A DNA stretch of 64,000 bases from assembly GCA_026936325.1 (NCBI GenBank), contig JAPTHN010000025.1:6890001-6954000 (forward strand), written 5' to 3'. Both the position numbers and the translations under genes were made by a program. Each line of letters opens with the position of its first letter. Position 1 is the stretch's first letter. The DNA comes from Platynereis dumerilii (taxonomy: Eukaryota > Annelida > Polychaeta > Phyllodocida > Nereididae). Shown here one piece after another: positions 11,780 through 25,146 of this stretch. The notes beneath the pieces are model-generated. The model did not search any database. It saw only the letters and a list, made by a program, of their open reading frames with translations, and was not told the origin of the DNA.

Positions 11780-14700
11780 TGTTAAACACATGATACTGTT
11801 GATAGCTATATTTGTAGAAGAATTTTTTTTTTTACTTCTCTACTCTTATCTTATTTTGAGCTGTTGCCGTTGACTTCATCGGAGTCCAAATAGTACATCT
11901 ATGATGAGACAATGCTTAAAATTGCCAACAAATTTTAAAGGTTGGGTTACACCAACCACATATAATTATTTAACTGATGCCAGACGCAGGTGATTTGGAT
12001 TACCTCATATTCCCACCAAGTGTTTCAAGAAAAGTTTGGACCCCAGGGCGATTAATAATTTACACGGAAGTTATGTCGGCTGAAAATATTTCATGTTGCT
12101 CATATGACAAATGAATATCTTTATTTTCTTCTTGCAATGAATTTTAATCAATGAATATAGCATACTGCATTGTCACCTGTACATACCTCAAGCCAAAAAC
12201 TGAAGATACTCCGTTAATGTTGGTAGTACATCATCTTGTCACTTTGTCTTTGCCCAATCCTACTTTGACATTTCAGCTGCTAGCCTTGAGGGTGTTGTGA
12301 TGTCGTCCTTTATTTGGCAGCTGAAAAACGCAAAACATTTATATACAAAAACTTAAATATTTATGTATATCATCAAATCTGGATAAACGATTAAAACAAA
12401 GCTTTAATACCCACTTCAAGTGTTCAACTAGCTCGATAAAACATCAATCAGTCAGGACTATAGCATCGAATGAACAGTTCTCCGTCAGGGAACATATCGC
12501 TCAAAGCAAGACACACTTCCGCACAATCCTAAAAGATGACAAATAAACAAGTCATTAAGTGAAAATAGACAAAACAATACCGAAAACAACAGGTGTAGTA
12601 CATATATACATGTAATATAAACATAAACGGTACTGTTAATTTTTTCATTATTTTATTCCCTCTTCCTCCTGAAAATACAAACGAGTTTGGCAACATAGAT
12701 CTATGTCAGTGCAAGTTGATAGTTCTGCTTCACTTGGTTGTATGGAGTTATAAGTGAGAGCATATATTGTGATCTTCCTACTAGCCAGACATATGGTTAA
12801 AAGTTTCGTTATTAGCATAACATCAGCAACATTAAGCAGAAGGACTGACACCAGGCCTGGATTATCCATTAGGCTGAGTAGGCTATGGCCTAGGGCCTCA
12901 CATCCAAGGGGGGCCTCACATTGGGTGAGAAAAATATATAAAATTTGCCAAAATTTGTGCAAAGTTAAAAATAAATAGCACAAAATAGCAAAAAATGGAG
13001 AAGACTAGTTGTTCCGAATTGCATATTAAGGGGCCCCATATTTATAATCACAGATCGACTGATAGCTCAGAAAAACCTACTAAATAGCTTGTGACAAAAG
13101 ACATCCAACAACTTTTATATAGGAAACTACTTTGGAGGGATATTTTGCGGCTCTTCCTCCAACCAATTTAAAAAAATCAGAATGACAGCTGATTGAGAGA
13201 TTTATATTTATTCCTTGGTTTATATATCATGACTGAGTGCAGCATTCAAAGAAATAAATATTACCATAATCTTCAAAGATTTCAATGACTAGTCATGGAT
13301 CAGATCAGCAAATTATCCAGGAACAGTTTTGGTCACATGATGCTGAGGAAGAAGTACAGCCTTCAAGTACCTGCGCCCTTTGCTCCACATTCTCAGAACT
13401 TCATTTCTGAAAAGCATATTTTAATCAGTCAATAACTTAAAAGAAACTGGAAAAATGGTATATAATATTATGAGTAGTTGGAATATTTAATAAAAGTAAC
13501 AAAAATACAGTCTGAGATTAACAGAGTCATATAGATTAGTGTAATGTAAATACGCCAGGAGGCAGCATGAGACAGAGTATCATATTTTCTCGATCCTGAT
13601 ATAAAATCCTGCGGATATGCCTACGCAATCATTGCACAATACCTTTTATTGCTGATAAACATGAATTTATCAAGGGACTCAAGTTTTTAATAGAGGGGTT
13701 TGCGGGCTCAGACCAAAATAAGGCAATAAAGCTACAAACACACTGGCTCAATGTTGTTCAAACATTAATAGAAATGTCAAAAGAGGACTTCGAGATACTC
13801 AAGTTTTCGTAAAAGGGGACTTGTTTTTGTAAACTGTTTATTTAGCAAAACAGAAAAGCTAGTTCTTGCATTTTTTACATGCAAGTTAGATTACTGTAAT
13901 AGTTTGTTATTGGGTGCCCAGGATAACTAGCTTAAAAAGTTGCAAGCGATCCAGAATTCTGCTGCTCGCATTGTAAAAGGTTAAGAAGCACGAAAGGGAT
14001 CATATTACACCAGTGCTTAAGAATTTACATTGGCTCCCAATTATGTTAAGAGTAGTATTTCGCATTGCCAGCAAGTGCATCTACTTTAGTACAGCACCAG
14101 TGTATTTAAGGCAGTTTGTCATTGTTAATGATAGGGGATACATGAGTCTCCGAAGTGACTCGGCAGTGACTTTGAGGAGACCGCCTCCTGCTCGAACAAA
14201 GACTAATGGTAATCTTGCCTTCTTGATTGAAGGAACAGCATTGTGGAATGGACTACCTGTGAACATCAGAACAATGACATTGTACTGCCAATTTAAATTG
14301 AGACGTAATTACTTGCTTCATGTTTTGGTTAAATTTGTATTTTGTTTGATTATAAACTTAAATGTTTTTATTTAAACTGTTTAATGTTTTTAATGTTCTA
14401 CCAGTTTTTTCAGTGTGTTGAGATCATACAGTGTAATGTACTTTAAATCAATAAACATTATTATATTATTTGTAAACACATATTGATTTTTTCGGGCAGT
14501 CCGAAATGACACTATCTATGAAAAGGCAATGCTTAAAATTGCTAACAAAATCTTTAAGGATGGGTTACACCTACTACTTGACATTTTTAAACCGATGCCC
14601 AGTGCCTGGAGATTGGGGGTCGCCTCAAATTCTTCGCACAGAGCATTTTAATGAAAGTTTTGTCCCAAGGGTGACTAATATTTCACACCCAAGCTAAGTC

Positions 14701-15120
14701 TGTAAAATATTTATTGTATCTCATTTATTTGTATACATGACTTGACCAATGAATATAGCAGTGCCTTGTTGTCACCTGTACAATGTGTAAATACCTTAAG
14801 TCAAAAACTGAAGAAACTGCGAGAATGTTGGCAGTACATCTTATCACTTTGTCTTTGCCCAATCCAACTTTTCAACATTTCAGCTGCTAGCCTTGAATCT
14901 GTTGTGATACCGGTCTATGTTTGGCTGCTGAAATACACACAAAATTTATAAACAGAAGACATTAATATTTATTTTTTTCATCAAGTCCGGATAAACAGTT
15001 AAAACAAGGCTTACCCACTTCAAGGGATCAACTTGGTGGATACACCATTACCTAATTGATTCATATGCATAGTTTATTCAGAATACGTTTTTGCTTTAAA
15101 GGGTATTCATCGGTGCCTGC
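11780..15120 (+). repeat. Tandem array unit U2 (3341 bp)
   Basis: Full unit. It carries the variant AGAAATGTCAAAAGAGG at about 13770, where all others read AGAAATGGGAAAAGAGG. From here to U6 the block after the LINE remnant reads GCTAACAAAATC. Confidence 0.95.
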
Positions 15121-18100
15121 TGTTAAACACATGATACTGTTGATAGCTATATTTGTAGAAGAATTTTTTTTTTTACTTCTCTACTCTTATCTTATTTTGA
15201 GCTGTTGCCGTTGACTTCATCGGAGTCCAAATAGTACATCTATGATGAGACAATGCTTAAAATTGCCAACAAATTTTAAAGGTTGGGTTACACCAACCAC
15301 ATATAATTATTTAACTGATGCCAGACGCAGGTGATTTGGATTACCTCATATTCCCACCAAGTGTTTCAAGAAAAGTTTGGACCCCAGGGCGATTAATAAT
15401 TTACACGGAAGTTATGTCGGCTGAAAATATTTCATGTTGCTCATATGACAAATGAATATCTTTATTTTCTTCTTGCAATGAATTTTAATCAATGAATATA
15501 GCATACTGCATTGTCACCTGTACATACCTCAAGCCAAAAACTGAAGATACTCCGTTAATGTTGGTAGTACATCATCTTGTCACTTTGTCTTTGCCCAATC
15601 CTACTTTGACATTTCAGCTGCTAGCCTTGAGGGTGTTGTGATGTCGTCCTTTATTTGGCAGCTGAAAAACGCAAAACATTTATATACAAAAACTTAAATA
15701 TTTATGTATATCATCAAATCTGGATAAACGATTAAAACAAAGCTTTAATACCCACTTCAAGTGTTCAACTAGCTCGATAAAACATCAATCAGTCAGGACT
15801 ATAGCATCGAATGAACAGTTCTCCGTCAGGGAACATATCGCTCAAAGCAAGACACACTTCCGCACAATCCTAAAAGATGACAAATAAACAAGTCATTAAG
15901 TGAAAATAGACAAAACAATACCGAAAACAACAGGTGTAGTACATATATACATGTAATATAAACATAAACGGTACTGTTAATTTTTTCATTATTTTATTCC
16001 CTCTTCCTCCTGAAAATACAAACGAGTTTGGCAACATAGATCTATGTCAGTGCAAGTTGATAGTTCTGCTTCACTTGGTTGTATGGAGTTATAAGTGAGA
16101 GCATATATTGTGATCTTCCTACTAGCCAGACATATGGTTAAAAGTTTCGTTATTAGCATAACATCAGCAACATTAAGCAGAAGGACTGACACCAGGCCTG
16201 GATTATCCATTAGGCTGAGTAGGCTATGGCCTAGGGCCTCACATCCAAGGGGGGCCTCACATTGGGTGAGAAAAATATATAACATTTGCCAAAATTTGTG
16301 CAAAGTTAAAAATAAATAGCAAAAAATAGCAAAAAATGGAGAAGACTAGTTGTTCCGAATTGCATATTAAGGGGCCCCATATTTATAATCACAGATCGAC
16401 TGATAGCTCAGCAAAACCTACTAAATAGCTTGTGACAAAAGACATCCAACAACTTTTATATAGGAAACTACTTTGGAGGGATATTTTCGACTCTTCCTCC
16501 AACCAATTTAAAAAAATCAGAATGACAGCTGATTGAGAGATTTATATTTATTCCTTGGTTTATATATCATGACTGAGTGCAGCATTCAAAGAAATAAGTA
16601 TTACCATAATCTTCAAAGATTTCAATGACTAGTCATGGATCAGATCAGCAAATTATCCAGGAACAGTTTTGGTCACATGATGCTGAGGAAGAAGTACAGC
16701 CTTCAAGTACCTGCGCCCTTTGCTCCACATTCTCAGAACTTCATTTCTGAAAAGCATATTTTAATCAGTCAATAACTTAAAAGAAACTGGAAAAATGGTA
16801 TATAATATTATGAGTAGTTGGAATATTTAATAAAAGTAACAAAAATACAGTCTGAGATTAACAGAGTCATATAGATTAGTGTAATGTAAATACGCCAGGA
16901 GGCAGCATGAGACAGAGTATCATATTTTCTCGATCCTGATATAAAATCCTGCGGATATGCCTACGCAATCATTGCACAATACCTTTTATTGCTGATAAAC
17001 ATGAATTTATCAAGGGACTCAAGTTTTTAATAGAGGGGTTTGCGGGCTCAGACCAAAATAAGGCAATAAAGCTACAAACACACTGGCTCAATGTTGTTCA
17101 AACATTAATAGAAATGGGAAAAGAGGACTTCGAGATACTCAAGTTTTCGTAAAAGGGGACTTGTTTTTGTAAACTGTTTATTTAGCAAAACAGAAAAGCT
17201 AGTTCTTGCATTTTTTACATGCAAGTTAGATTACTGTAATAGTTTGTTATTGGGTGCCCAGGATAACTAGCTTAAAAAGTTGCAAGCGATCCAGAATTCT
17301 GCTGCTCGCATTGTAAAAGGTTAAGAAGCACGAAAGGGATCATATTACACCAGTGCTTAAGAATTTACATTGGCTCCCAATTATGTTAAGAGTAGTATTT
17401 CGCATTGCCAGCAAGTGCATCTACTTTAGTACAGCACCAGTGTATTTAAGGCAGTTTGTCATTGTTAATGATAGGGGATACATGAGTCTCCGAAGTGACT
17501 CGGCAGTGACTTTGAGGAGACCGCCTCCTGCTCGAACAAAGACTAATGGTAATCTTGCCTTCTTGATTGAAGGAACAGCATTGTGGAATGGACTACCTGT
17601 GAACATCAGAACAATGACATTGTACTGCCAATTTAAATTGAGACGTAATTACTTGCTTCATGTTTTGGTTAAATTTGTATTTTGTTTGATTATAAACTTA
17701 AATGTTTTTATTTAAACTGTTTAATGTTTTTAATGTTCTACCAGTTTTTTCAGTGTGTTGAGATCATACAGTGTAATGTACTTTAAATCAATAAACATTA
17801 TTATATTATTTGTAAACACATATTGATTTTTTCGGGCAGTCCGAAATGACACTATCTATGAAAAGGCAATGCTTAAAATTGCTAACAAAATCTTTAAGGA
17901 TGGGTTACACCTACTACTTGACATTTTTAAACCGATGCCCAGTGCCTGGAGATTGGGGGTCGCCTCAAATTCTTCGCACAGAGCATTTTAATGAAAGTTT
18001 TGTCCCAAGGGTGACTAATATTTCACACCCAAGTTAAGTCTGTAAAATATTTATTGTATCTCATTTATTTGTATACATGACTTGACCAATGAATATAGCA

Positions 18101-18460
18101 GTGCCTTGTTGTCACCTGTACAATGTGTAAATACCTTAAGTCAAAAACTGAAGAAACTGCGAGAATGTTGGCAGTACATCTTATCACTTTGTCTTTGCCC
18201 AATCCAACTTTTCAACATTTCAGCTGCTAGCCTTGAATCTGTTGTGATACCGGTCTATGTTTGGCTGCTGAAATACACACAAAATTTATAAACAGAAGAC
18301 ATTAATATTTATTTTTTTCATCAAGTCCGGATAAACAGTTAAAACAAGGCTTACCCACTTCAAGGGATCAACTTGGTGGATACACCATTACCTAATTGAT
18401 TCATATGCATAGTTTATTCAGAATACGTTTTTGCTTTAAAGGGTATTCATCGGTGCCTGC
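15121..18460 (+). repeat. Tandem array unit U3 (3340 bp)
   Basis: Full unit. Distinguishing changes include ATATTTTCGACTCTTCC near 16480, where others read ATATTTTGCGGCTCTTCC, and AACATTTGCC near 16282. Confidence 0.95.
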
Positions 18461-21400
18461 TGTTAAACACATGATACTGTTGATAGCTATATTTGTAGAA
18501 GAATTTTTTTTTTTACTTCTCTACTCTTATCTTATTTTGAGCTGTTGCCGTTGACTTCATCGGAGTCCAAATAGTACATCTATGATGAGACAATGCTTAA
18601 AATTGCCAACAAATTTTAAAGGTTGGGTTACACCAACCACATATAATTATTTAACTGATGCCAGACGCAGGTGATTTGGATTACCTCATATTCCCACCAA
18701 GTGTTTCAAGAAAAGTTTGGACCCCAGGGCGATTAATAATTTACACGGAAGTTATGTCGGCTGAAAATATTTCATGTTGCTCATATGACAAATGAATATC
18801 TTTATTTTCTTCTTGCAATGAATTTTAATCAATGAATATAGCATACTGCATTGTCACCTGTACATACCTCAAGCCAAAAACTGAAGATACTCCGTTAATG
18901 TTGGTAGTACATCATCTTGTCACTTTGTCTTTGCCCAATCCTACTTTGACATTTCAGCTGCTAGCCTTGAGGGTGTTGTGATGTCGTCCTTTATTTGGCA
19001 GCTGAAAAACGCAAAACATTTATATACAAAAACTTAAATATTTATGTATATCATCAAATCTGGATAAACGATTAAAACAAAGCTTTAATACCCACTTCAA
19101 GTGTTCAACTAGCTCGATAAAACATCAATCAGTCAGGACTATAGCATCGAATGAACAGTTCTCCGTCAGGGAACATATCGCTCAAAGCAAGACACACTTC
19201 CGCACAATCCTAAAAGATGACAAATAAACAAGTCATTAAGTGAAAATAGACAAAACAATACCGAAAACAACAGGTGTAGTACATATATACATGTAATATA
19301 AACATAAACGGTACTGTTAATTTTTTCATTATTTTATTCCCTCTTCCTCCTGAAAATACAAACGAGTTTGGCAACATAGATCTATGTCAGTGCAAGTTGA
19401 TAGTTCTGCTTCACTTGGTTGTATGGAGTTATAAGTGAGAGCATATATTGTGATCTTCCTACTAGCCAGACATATGGTTAAAAGTTTCGTTATTAGCATA
19501 ACATCAGCAACATTAAGCAGAAGGACTGACACCAGGCCTGGATTATCCATTAGGCTGAGTAGGCTATGGCCTAGGGCCTCACATCCAAGGGGGGCCTCAC
19601 ATTGGGTGAGAAAAATATATAAAATTTGCCAAAATTTGTGCAAAGTTAAAAATAAATAGCACAAAATAGCAAAAAATGGAGAAGACTAGTTGTTCCGAAT
19701 TGCATATTAAGGGGCCCCATATTTATAATCACAGATCGACTGATAGCTCAGAAAAACCTACTAAATAGCTTGTGACAAAAGACATCCAACAACTTTTATA
19801 TAGGAAACTACTTTGGAGGGATATTTTGCGGCTCTTCCTCCAACCAATTTAAAAAAATCAGAATGACAGCTGATTGAGAGATTTATATTTATTCCTTGGT
19901 TTATATATCATGACTGAGTGCAGCATTCAAAGAAATAAATATTACCATAATCTTCAAAGATTTCAATGACTAGTCATGGATCAGATCAGCAAATTATCCA
20001 GGAACAGTTTTGGTCACATGATGCTGAGGAAGAAGTACAGCCTTCAAGTACCTGCGCCCTTTGCTCCACATTCTCAGAACTTCATTTCTGAAAAGCATAT
20101 TTTAATCAGTCAATAACTTAAAAGAAACTGGAAAAATGGTATATAATATTATGATTAGTTGGAATATTTAATAAAAGTAACAAAAATACAGTCTGAGATT
20201 AACAGAGTCATATAGATTAGTGTAATGTAAATACGTCAGGAGGCAGCATGAGACAGAGTATCATATTTTCTCGATCCTGATATAAAATCCTGCGGATATG
20301 CCTACGCAATCATTGCACAATACCTTTTATTGCTGATAAACATGAATTTATCAAGGGACTCAAGTTTTTAATAGAGGGGTTTGCGGGCTCAGACCAAAAT
20401 AAGGCAATAAAGCTACAGACACACTGGCTCAATGTTGTTCAAACATTAATAGAAATGGGAAAAGAGGACTTCGAGATACTCAAGTTTTCGTAAAAGGGGA
20501 CTTGTTTTTGTAAACTGTTTATTTAGCAAAACAGAAAAGCTAGTTCTTGCATTTTTTACATGCAAGTTAGATTACTGTAATAGTTTGTTATTGGGTGCCC
20601 AGGATAACTAGCTTAAAAAGTTGCAAGCGATCCAGAATTCTGCTGCTCGCATTGTAAAAGGTTAAGAAGCACGAAAGGGATCATATTACACAGTGCTTAA
20701 GAATTTACATTGGCTCCCAATTATGTTAAGAGTAGTATTTCGCATTGCCAGCAAGTGCATCTACTTTAGTACAGCACCAGTGTATTTAAGGCAGTTTGTC
20801 ATTGTTAATGATAGGGGATACATGAGTCTCCGAAGTGACTCGGCAGTGACTTTGAGGAGACCGCCTCCTGCTCGAACAAAGACTAATGGTAATCTTGCCT
20901 TCTTGATTGAAGGAACAGCATTGTGGAATGGACTACCTGTGAACATCAGAACAATGACATTGTACTGCCAATTTAAATTGAGACGTAATTACTTGCTTCA
21001 TGTTTTGGTTAAATTTGTATTTTGTTTGATTATAAACTTAAATGTTTTTATTTAAACTGTTTAATGTTTTTAATGTTCTACCAGTTTTTTCAGTGTGTTG
21101 AGATCATACAGTGTAATGTACTTTAAATCAATAAACATTATTATATTATTTGTAAACACATATTGATTTTTTCGGGCAGTCCGAAATGACACTATCTATG
21201 AAAAGGCAATGCTTAAAATTGCTAACAAAATCTTTAAGGATGGGTTACACCTACTACTTGACATTTTTAAACCGATGCCCAGTGCCTGGAGATTGGGGGT
21301 CGCCTCAAATTCTTCGCACAGAGCATTTTAATGAAAGTTTTGTCCCAAGGGTGACTAATATTTCACACCCAAGTTAAGTCTGTAAAATATTTATTGTATC

Positions 21401-21800
21401 TCTTTTATTTGTATACATGACTTGACCAATGAATATAGCAGTGCCTTGTTGTCACCTGTACAATGTGTAAATACCTTAAGTCAAAAACTGAAGAAACTGC
21501 GAGAATGTTGGCAGTACATCTTATCACTTTGTCTTTGCCCAATCCAACTTTTCAACATTTCAGCTGCTAGCCTTGAATCTGTTGTGATACCGGTCTATGT
21601 TTGGCTGCTGAAATACACACAAAATTTATAAACAGAAGACATTAATATTTATTTTTTTCATCAAGTCCGGATAAACAGTTAAAACAAGGCTTACCCACTT
21701 CAAGGGATCAACTTGGTGGATACACCATTACCTAATTGATTCATATGCATAGTTTATTCAGAATACGTTTTTGCTTTAAAGGGTATTCATCGGTGCCTGC
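18461..21800 (+). repeat. Tandem array unit U4 (3340 bp)
   Basis: Full unit. It has a one-base loss in TTACACAGTGC near 20690 (others TTACACCAGTGC) and ATCTCTTTTATTTG near 21399, a variant shared with U6 but not with the neighbouring U3 or U5. Confidence 0.95.
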
Positions 21801-24800
21801 TGTTAAACACATGATACTGTTGATAGCTATATTTGTAGAAGAATTTTTTTTTTTACTTCTCTACTCTTATCTTATTTTGAGCTGTTGCCGTTGACTTCAT
21901 CGGAGTCCAAATAGTACATCTATGATGAGACAATGCTTAAAATTGCCAACAAATTTTAAAGGTTGGGTTACACCAACCACATATAATTATTTAACTGATG
22001 CCAGACGCAGGTGATTTGGATTACCTCATATTCCCACCAAGTGTTTCAAGAAAAGTTTGGACCCCAGGGCGATTAATAATTTACACGGAAGTTATGTCGG
22101 CTGAAAATATTTCATGTTGCTCATATGACAAATGAATATCTTTATTTTCTTCTTGCAATGAATTTTAATCAATGAATATAGCATACTGCATTGTCACCTG
22201 TACATACCTCAAGCCAAAAACTGAAGATACTCCGTTAATGTTGGTAGTACATCATCTTGTCACTTTGTCTTTGCCCAATCCTACTTTGACATTTCAGCTG
22301 CTAGCCTTGAGGGTGTTGTGATGTCGTCCTTTATTTGGCAGCTGAAAAACGCAAAACATTTATATACAAAAACTTAAATATTTATGTATATCATCAAATC
22401 TGGATAAACGATTAAAACAAAGCTTTAATACCCACTTCAAGTGTTCAACTAGCTCGATAAAACATCAATCAGTCAGGACTATAGCATCGAATGAACAGTT
22501 CTCCGTCAGGGAACATATCGCTCAAAGCAAGACACACTTCCGCACAATCCTAAAAGATGACAAATAAACAAGTCATTAAGTGAAAATAGACAAAACAATA
22601 CCGAAAACAACAGGTGTAGTACATATATACATGTAATATAAACATAAACGGTACTGTTAATTTTTTCATTATTTTATTCCCTCTTCCTCCTGAAAATACA
22701 AACGAGTTTGGCAACATAGATCTATGTCAGTGCAAGTTGATAGTTCTGCTTCACTTGGTTGTATGGAGTTATAAGTGAGAGCATATATTGTGATCTTCCT
22801 ACTAGCCAGACATATGGTTAAAAGTTTCGTTATTAGCATAACATCAGCAACATTAAGCAGAAGGACTGACACCAGGCCTGGATTATCCATTAGGCTGAGT
22901 AGGCTATGGCCTAGGGCCTCACATCCAAGGGGGGCCTCACATTGGGTGAGAAAAAAATATATAAAATTTGCCAAAATTTGTGCTAAGTTAAAAATAAATA
23001 GCACAAAATAGCAAAAAATGGAGAAGACTAGTTGTTCCGAATTGCATATTAAGGGGCCCCATATTTATAATCACAGATCGACTGATAGCTCAGAAAAACC
23101 TACTAAATAGCTTGTGACAAAAGACATCCAACAACTTTTATATAGGAAACTACTTTGGAGGGATATTTTGCGGCTCTTCCTCCAACCAATTTAAAAAAAT
23201 CAGAATGACAGCTGATTGAGAGATTTATATTTATTCCTTGGTTTATATATCATGACTGAGTGCAGCATTCAAAGAAATAAATATTACCATAATCTTCAAA
23301 GATTTCAATGACTAGTCATGGATCAGATCAGCAAATTATCCAGGAACAGTTTTGGTCACATGATGCTGAGGAAGAAGTACAGCCTTCAAGTACCTGCGCC
23401 CTTTGCTCCACATTCTCAGAACTTCATTTCTGAAAAGCATATTTTAATCAGTCAATAACTTAAAAGAAACTGGAAAAATGGTATAACAGTATATTTTGAG
23501 TAGTTGGAATATTTAATAAAAGTAACAAAAATACAGTCTGAGATTAACAGAGTCATATAGATTAGTGTAATGTAAATACGCCAGGAGGCAGCATGAGACA
23601 GAGTATCATATTTTCTCGATCCTGATATAAAATCCTGCGGATATGCCTACGCAATCATTGCACAATACCTTTTATTGCTGATAAACATGAATTTATCAAG
23701 GGACTCAAGTTTTTAATAGAGGGGTTTGCGGGCTCAGACCAAAATAAGGCAATAAAGCTACAAACACACTGGCTCAATGTTGTTCAAACATTAATAGAAA
23801 TGGGAAAAGAGGACTTCGAGATACTCAAGTTTTCGTAAAAGGGGACTTGTTTTTGTAAACTGTTTATTTAGCAAAACAGAAAAGCTAGTTCTTGCATTTT
23901 TTACATGCAAGTTAGATTACTGTAATAGTTTGTTATTGGGTGCCCAGGATAACTAGCTTAAAAAGTTGCAAGCGATCCAGAATTCTGCTGCTCGCATTGT
24001 AAAAGGTTAAGAAGCACGAAAGGGATCATATTACACCAGTGCTTAAGAATTTACATTGGCTCCCAATTATGTTAAGAGTAGTATTTCGCATTGCCAGCAA
24101 GTGCATCTACTTTAGTACAGCACCAGTGTATTTAAGGCAGTTTGTCATTGTTAATGATAGGGGATACATGAGTCTCCGACGTGACTCGGCAGTGACTTTG
24201 AGGAGACCGCCTCCTGCTCGAACAAAGACTAATGGTAATCTTGCCTTCTTGATTGAAGGAACAGCATTGTGGAATGGACTACCTGTGAACATCAGAACAA
24301 TGACATTGTACTGCCAATTTAAATTGAGACGTAATTACTTGCTTCATGTTTTGGTTAAATTTGTATTTTGTTTGATTATAAACTTAAATGTTTTTATTTA
24401 AACGGTTTAATGTTTTTAATGTTCTACCAGTTTTTTCAGTGTGTTGAGATCATACAGTGTAATGTACTTTAAATCAATAAACATTATTATATTATTTGTA
24501 AACACATATTGATTTTTTCGGGCAGTCCGAAATGACACTATCTATGAAAAGGCAATGCTTAAAATTGCTAACAAAATCTTTAAGGATGGGTTACACCTAC
24601 TACTTGACATTTTTAAACCGATGCCCAGTGCCTGGAGATTGGGGGTCGCCTCAAATTCTTCGCACAGAGCATTTTAATGAAAGTTTTGTCCCAAGGGTGA
24701 CTAATATTTCACACCCAAGTTAAGTCTGTAAAATATTTATTGTATCTCATTTATTTGTATACATGACTTGACCAATGAATATAGCAGTGCCTTGTTGTCA

Positions 24801-25146
24801 CCTGTACAATGTGTAAATACCTTAAGTCAAAAACTGAAGAAACTGCGAGAATGTTGGCAGTACATCTTATCACTTTGTCTTTGCCCAATCCAACTTTTCA
24901 ACATTTCAGCTGCTAGCCTTGAATCTGTTGTGATACCGGTCTATGTTTGGCTGCTGAAATACACACAAAATTTATAAACAGAAGACATTAATATTTATTT
25001 TTTTCATCAAGTCCGGATAAACAGTTAAAACAAGGCTTACCCACTTCAAGGGATCAACTTGGTGGATACACCATTACCTAATTGATTCATATGCATAGTT
25101 TATTCAGAATACGTTTTTGCTTTAAAGGGTATTCATCGGTGCCTGC
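21801..25146 (+). repeat. Tandem array unit U5 (3346 bp)
   Basis: Full unit, slightly longer because of an AAAAAAATATAT run near 22950 and the form GGTATAACAGTATATTTTG near 23480. The second variant is shared only with the distant edge unit U0. It also has a private CTCCGACGTGAC near 24175. Confidence 0.95.
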
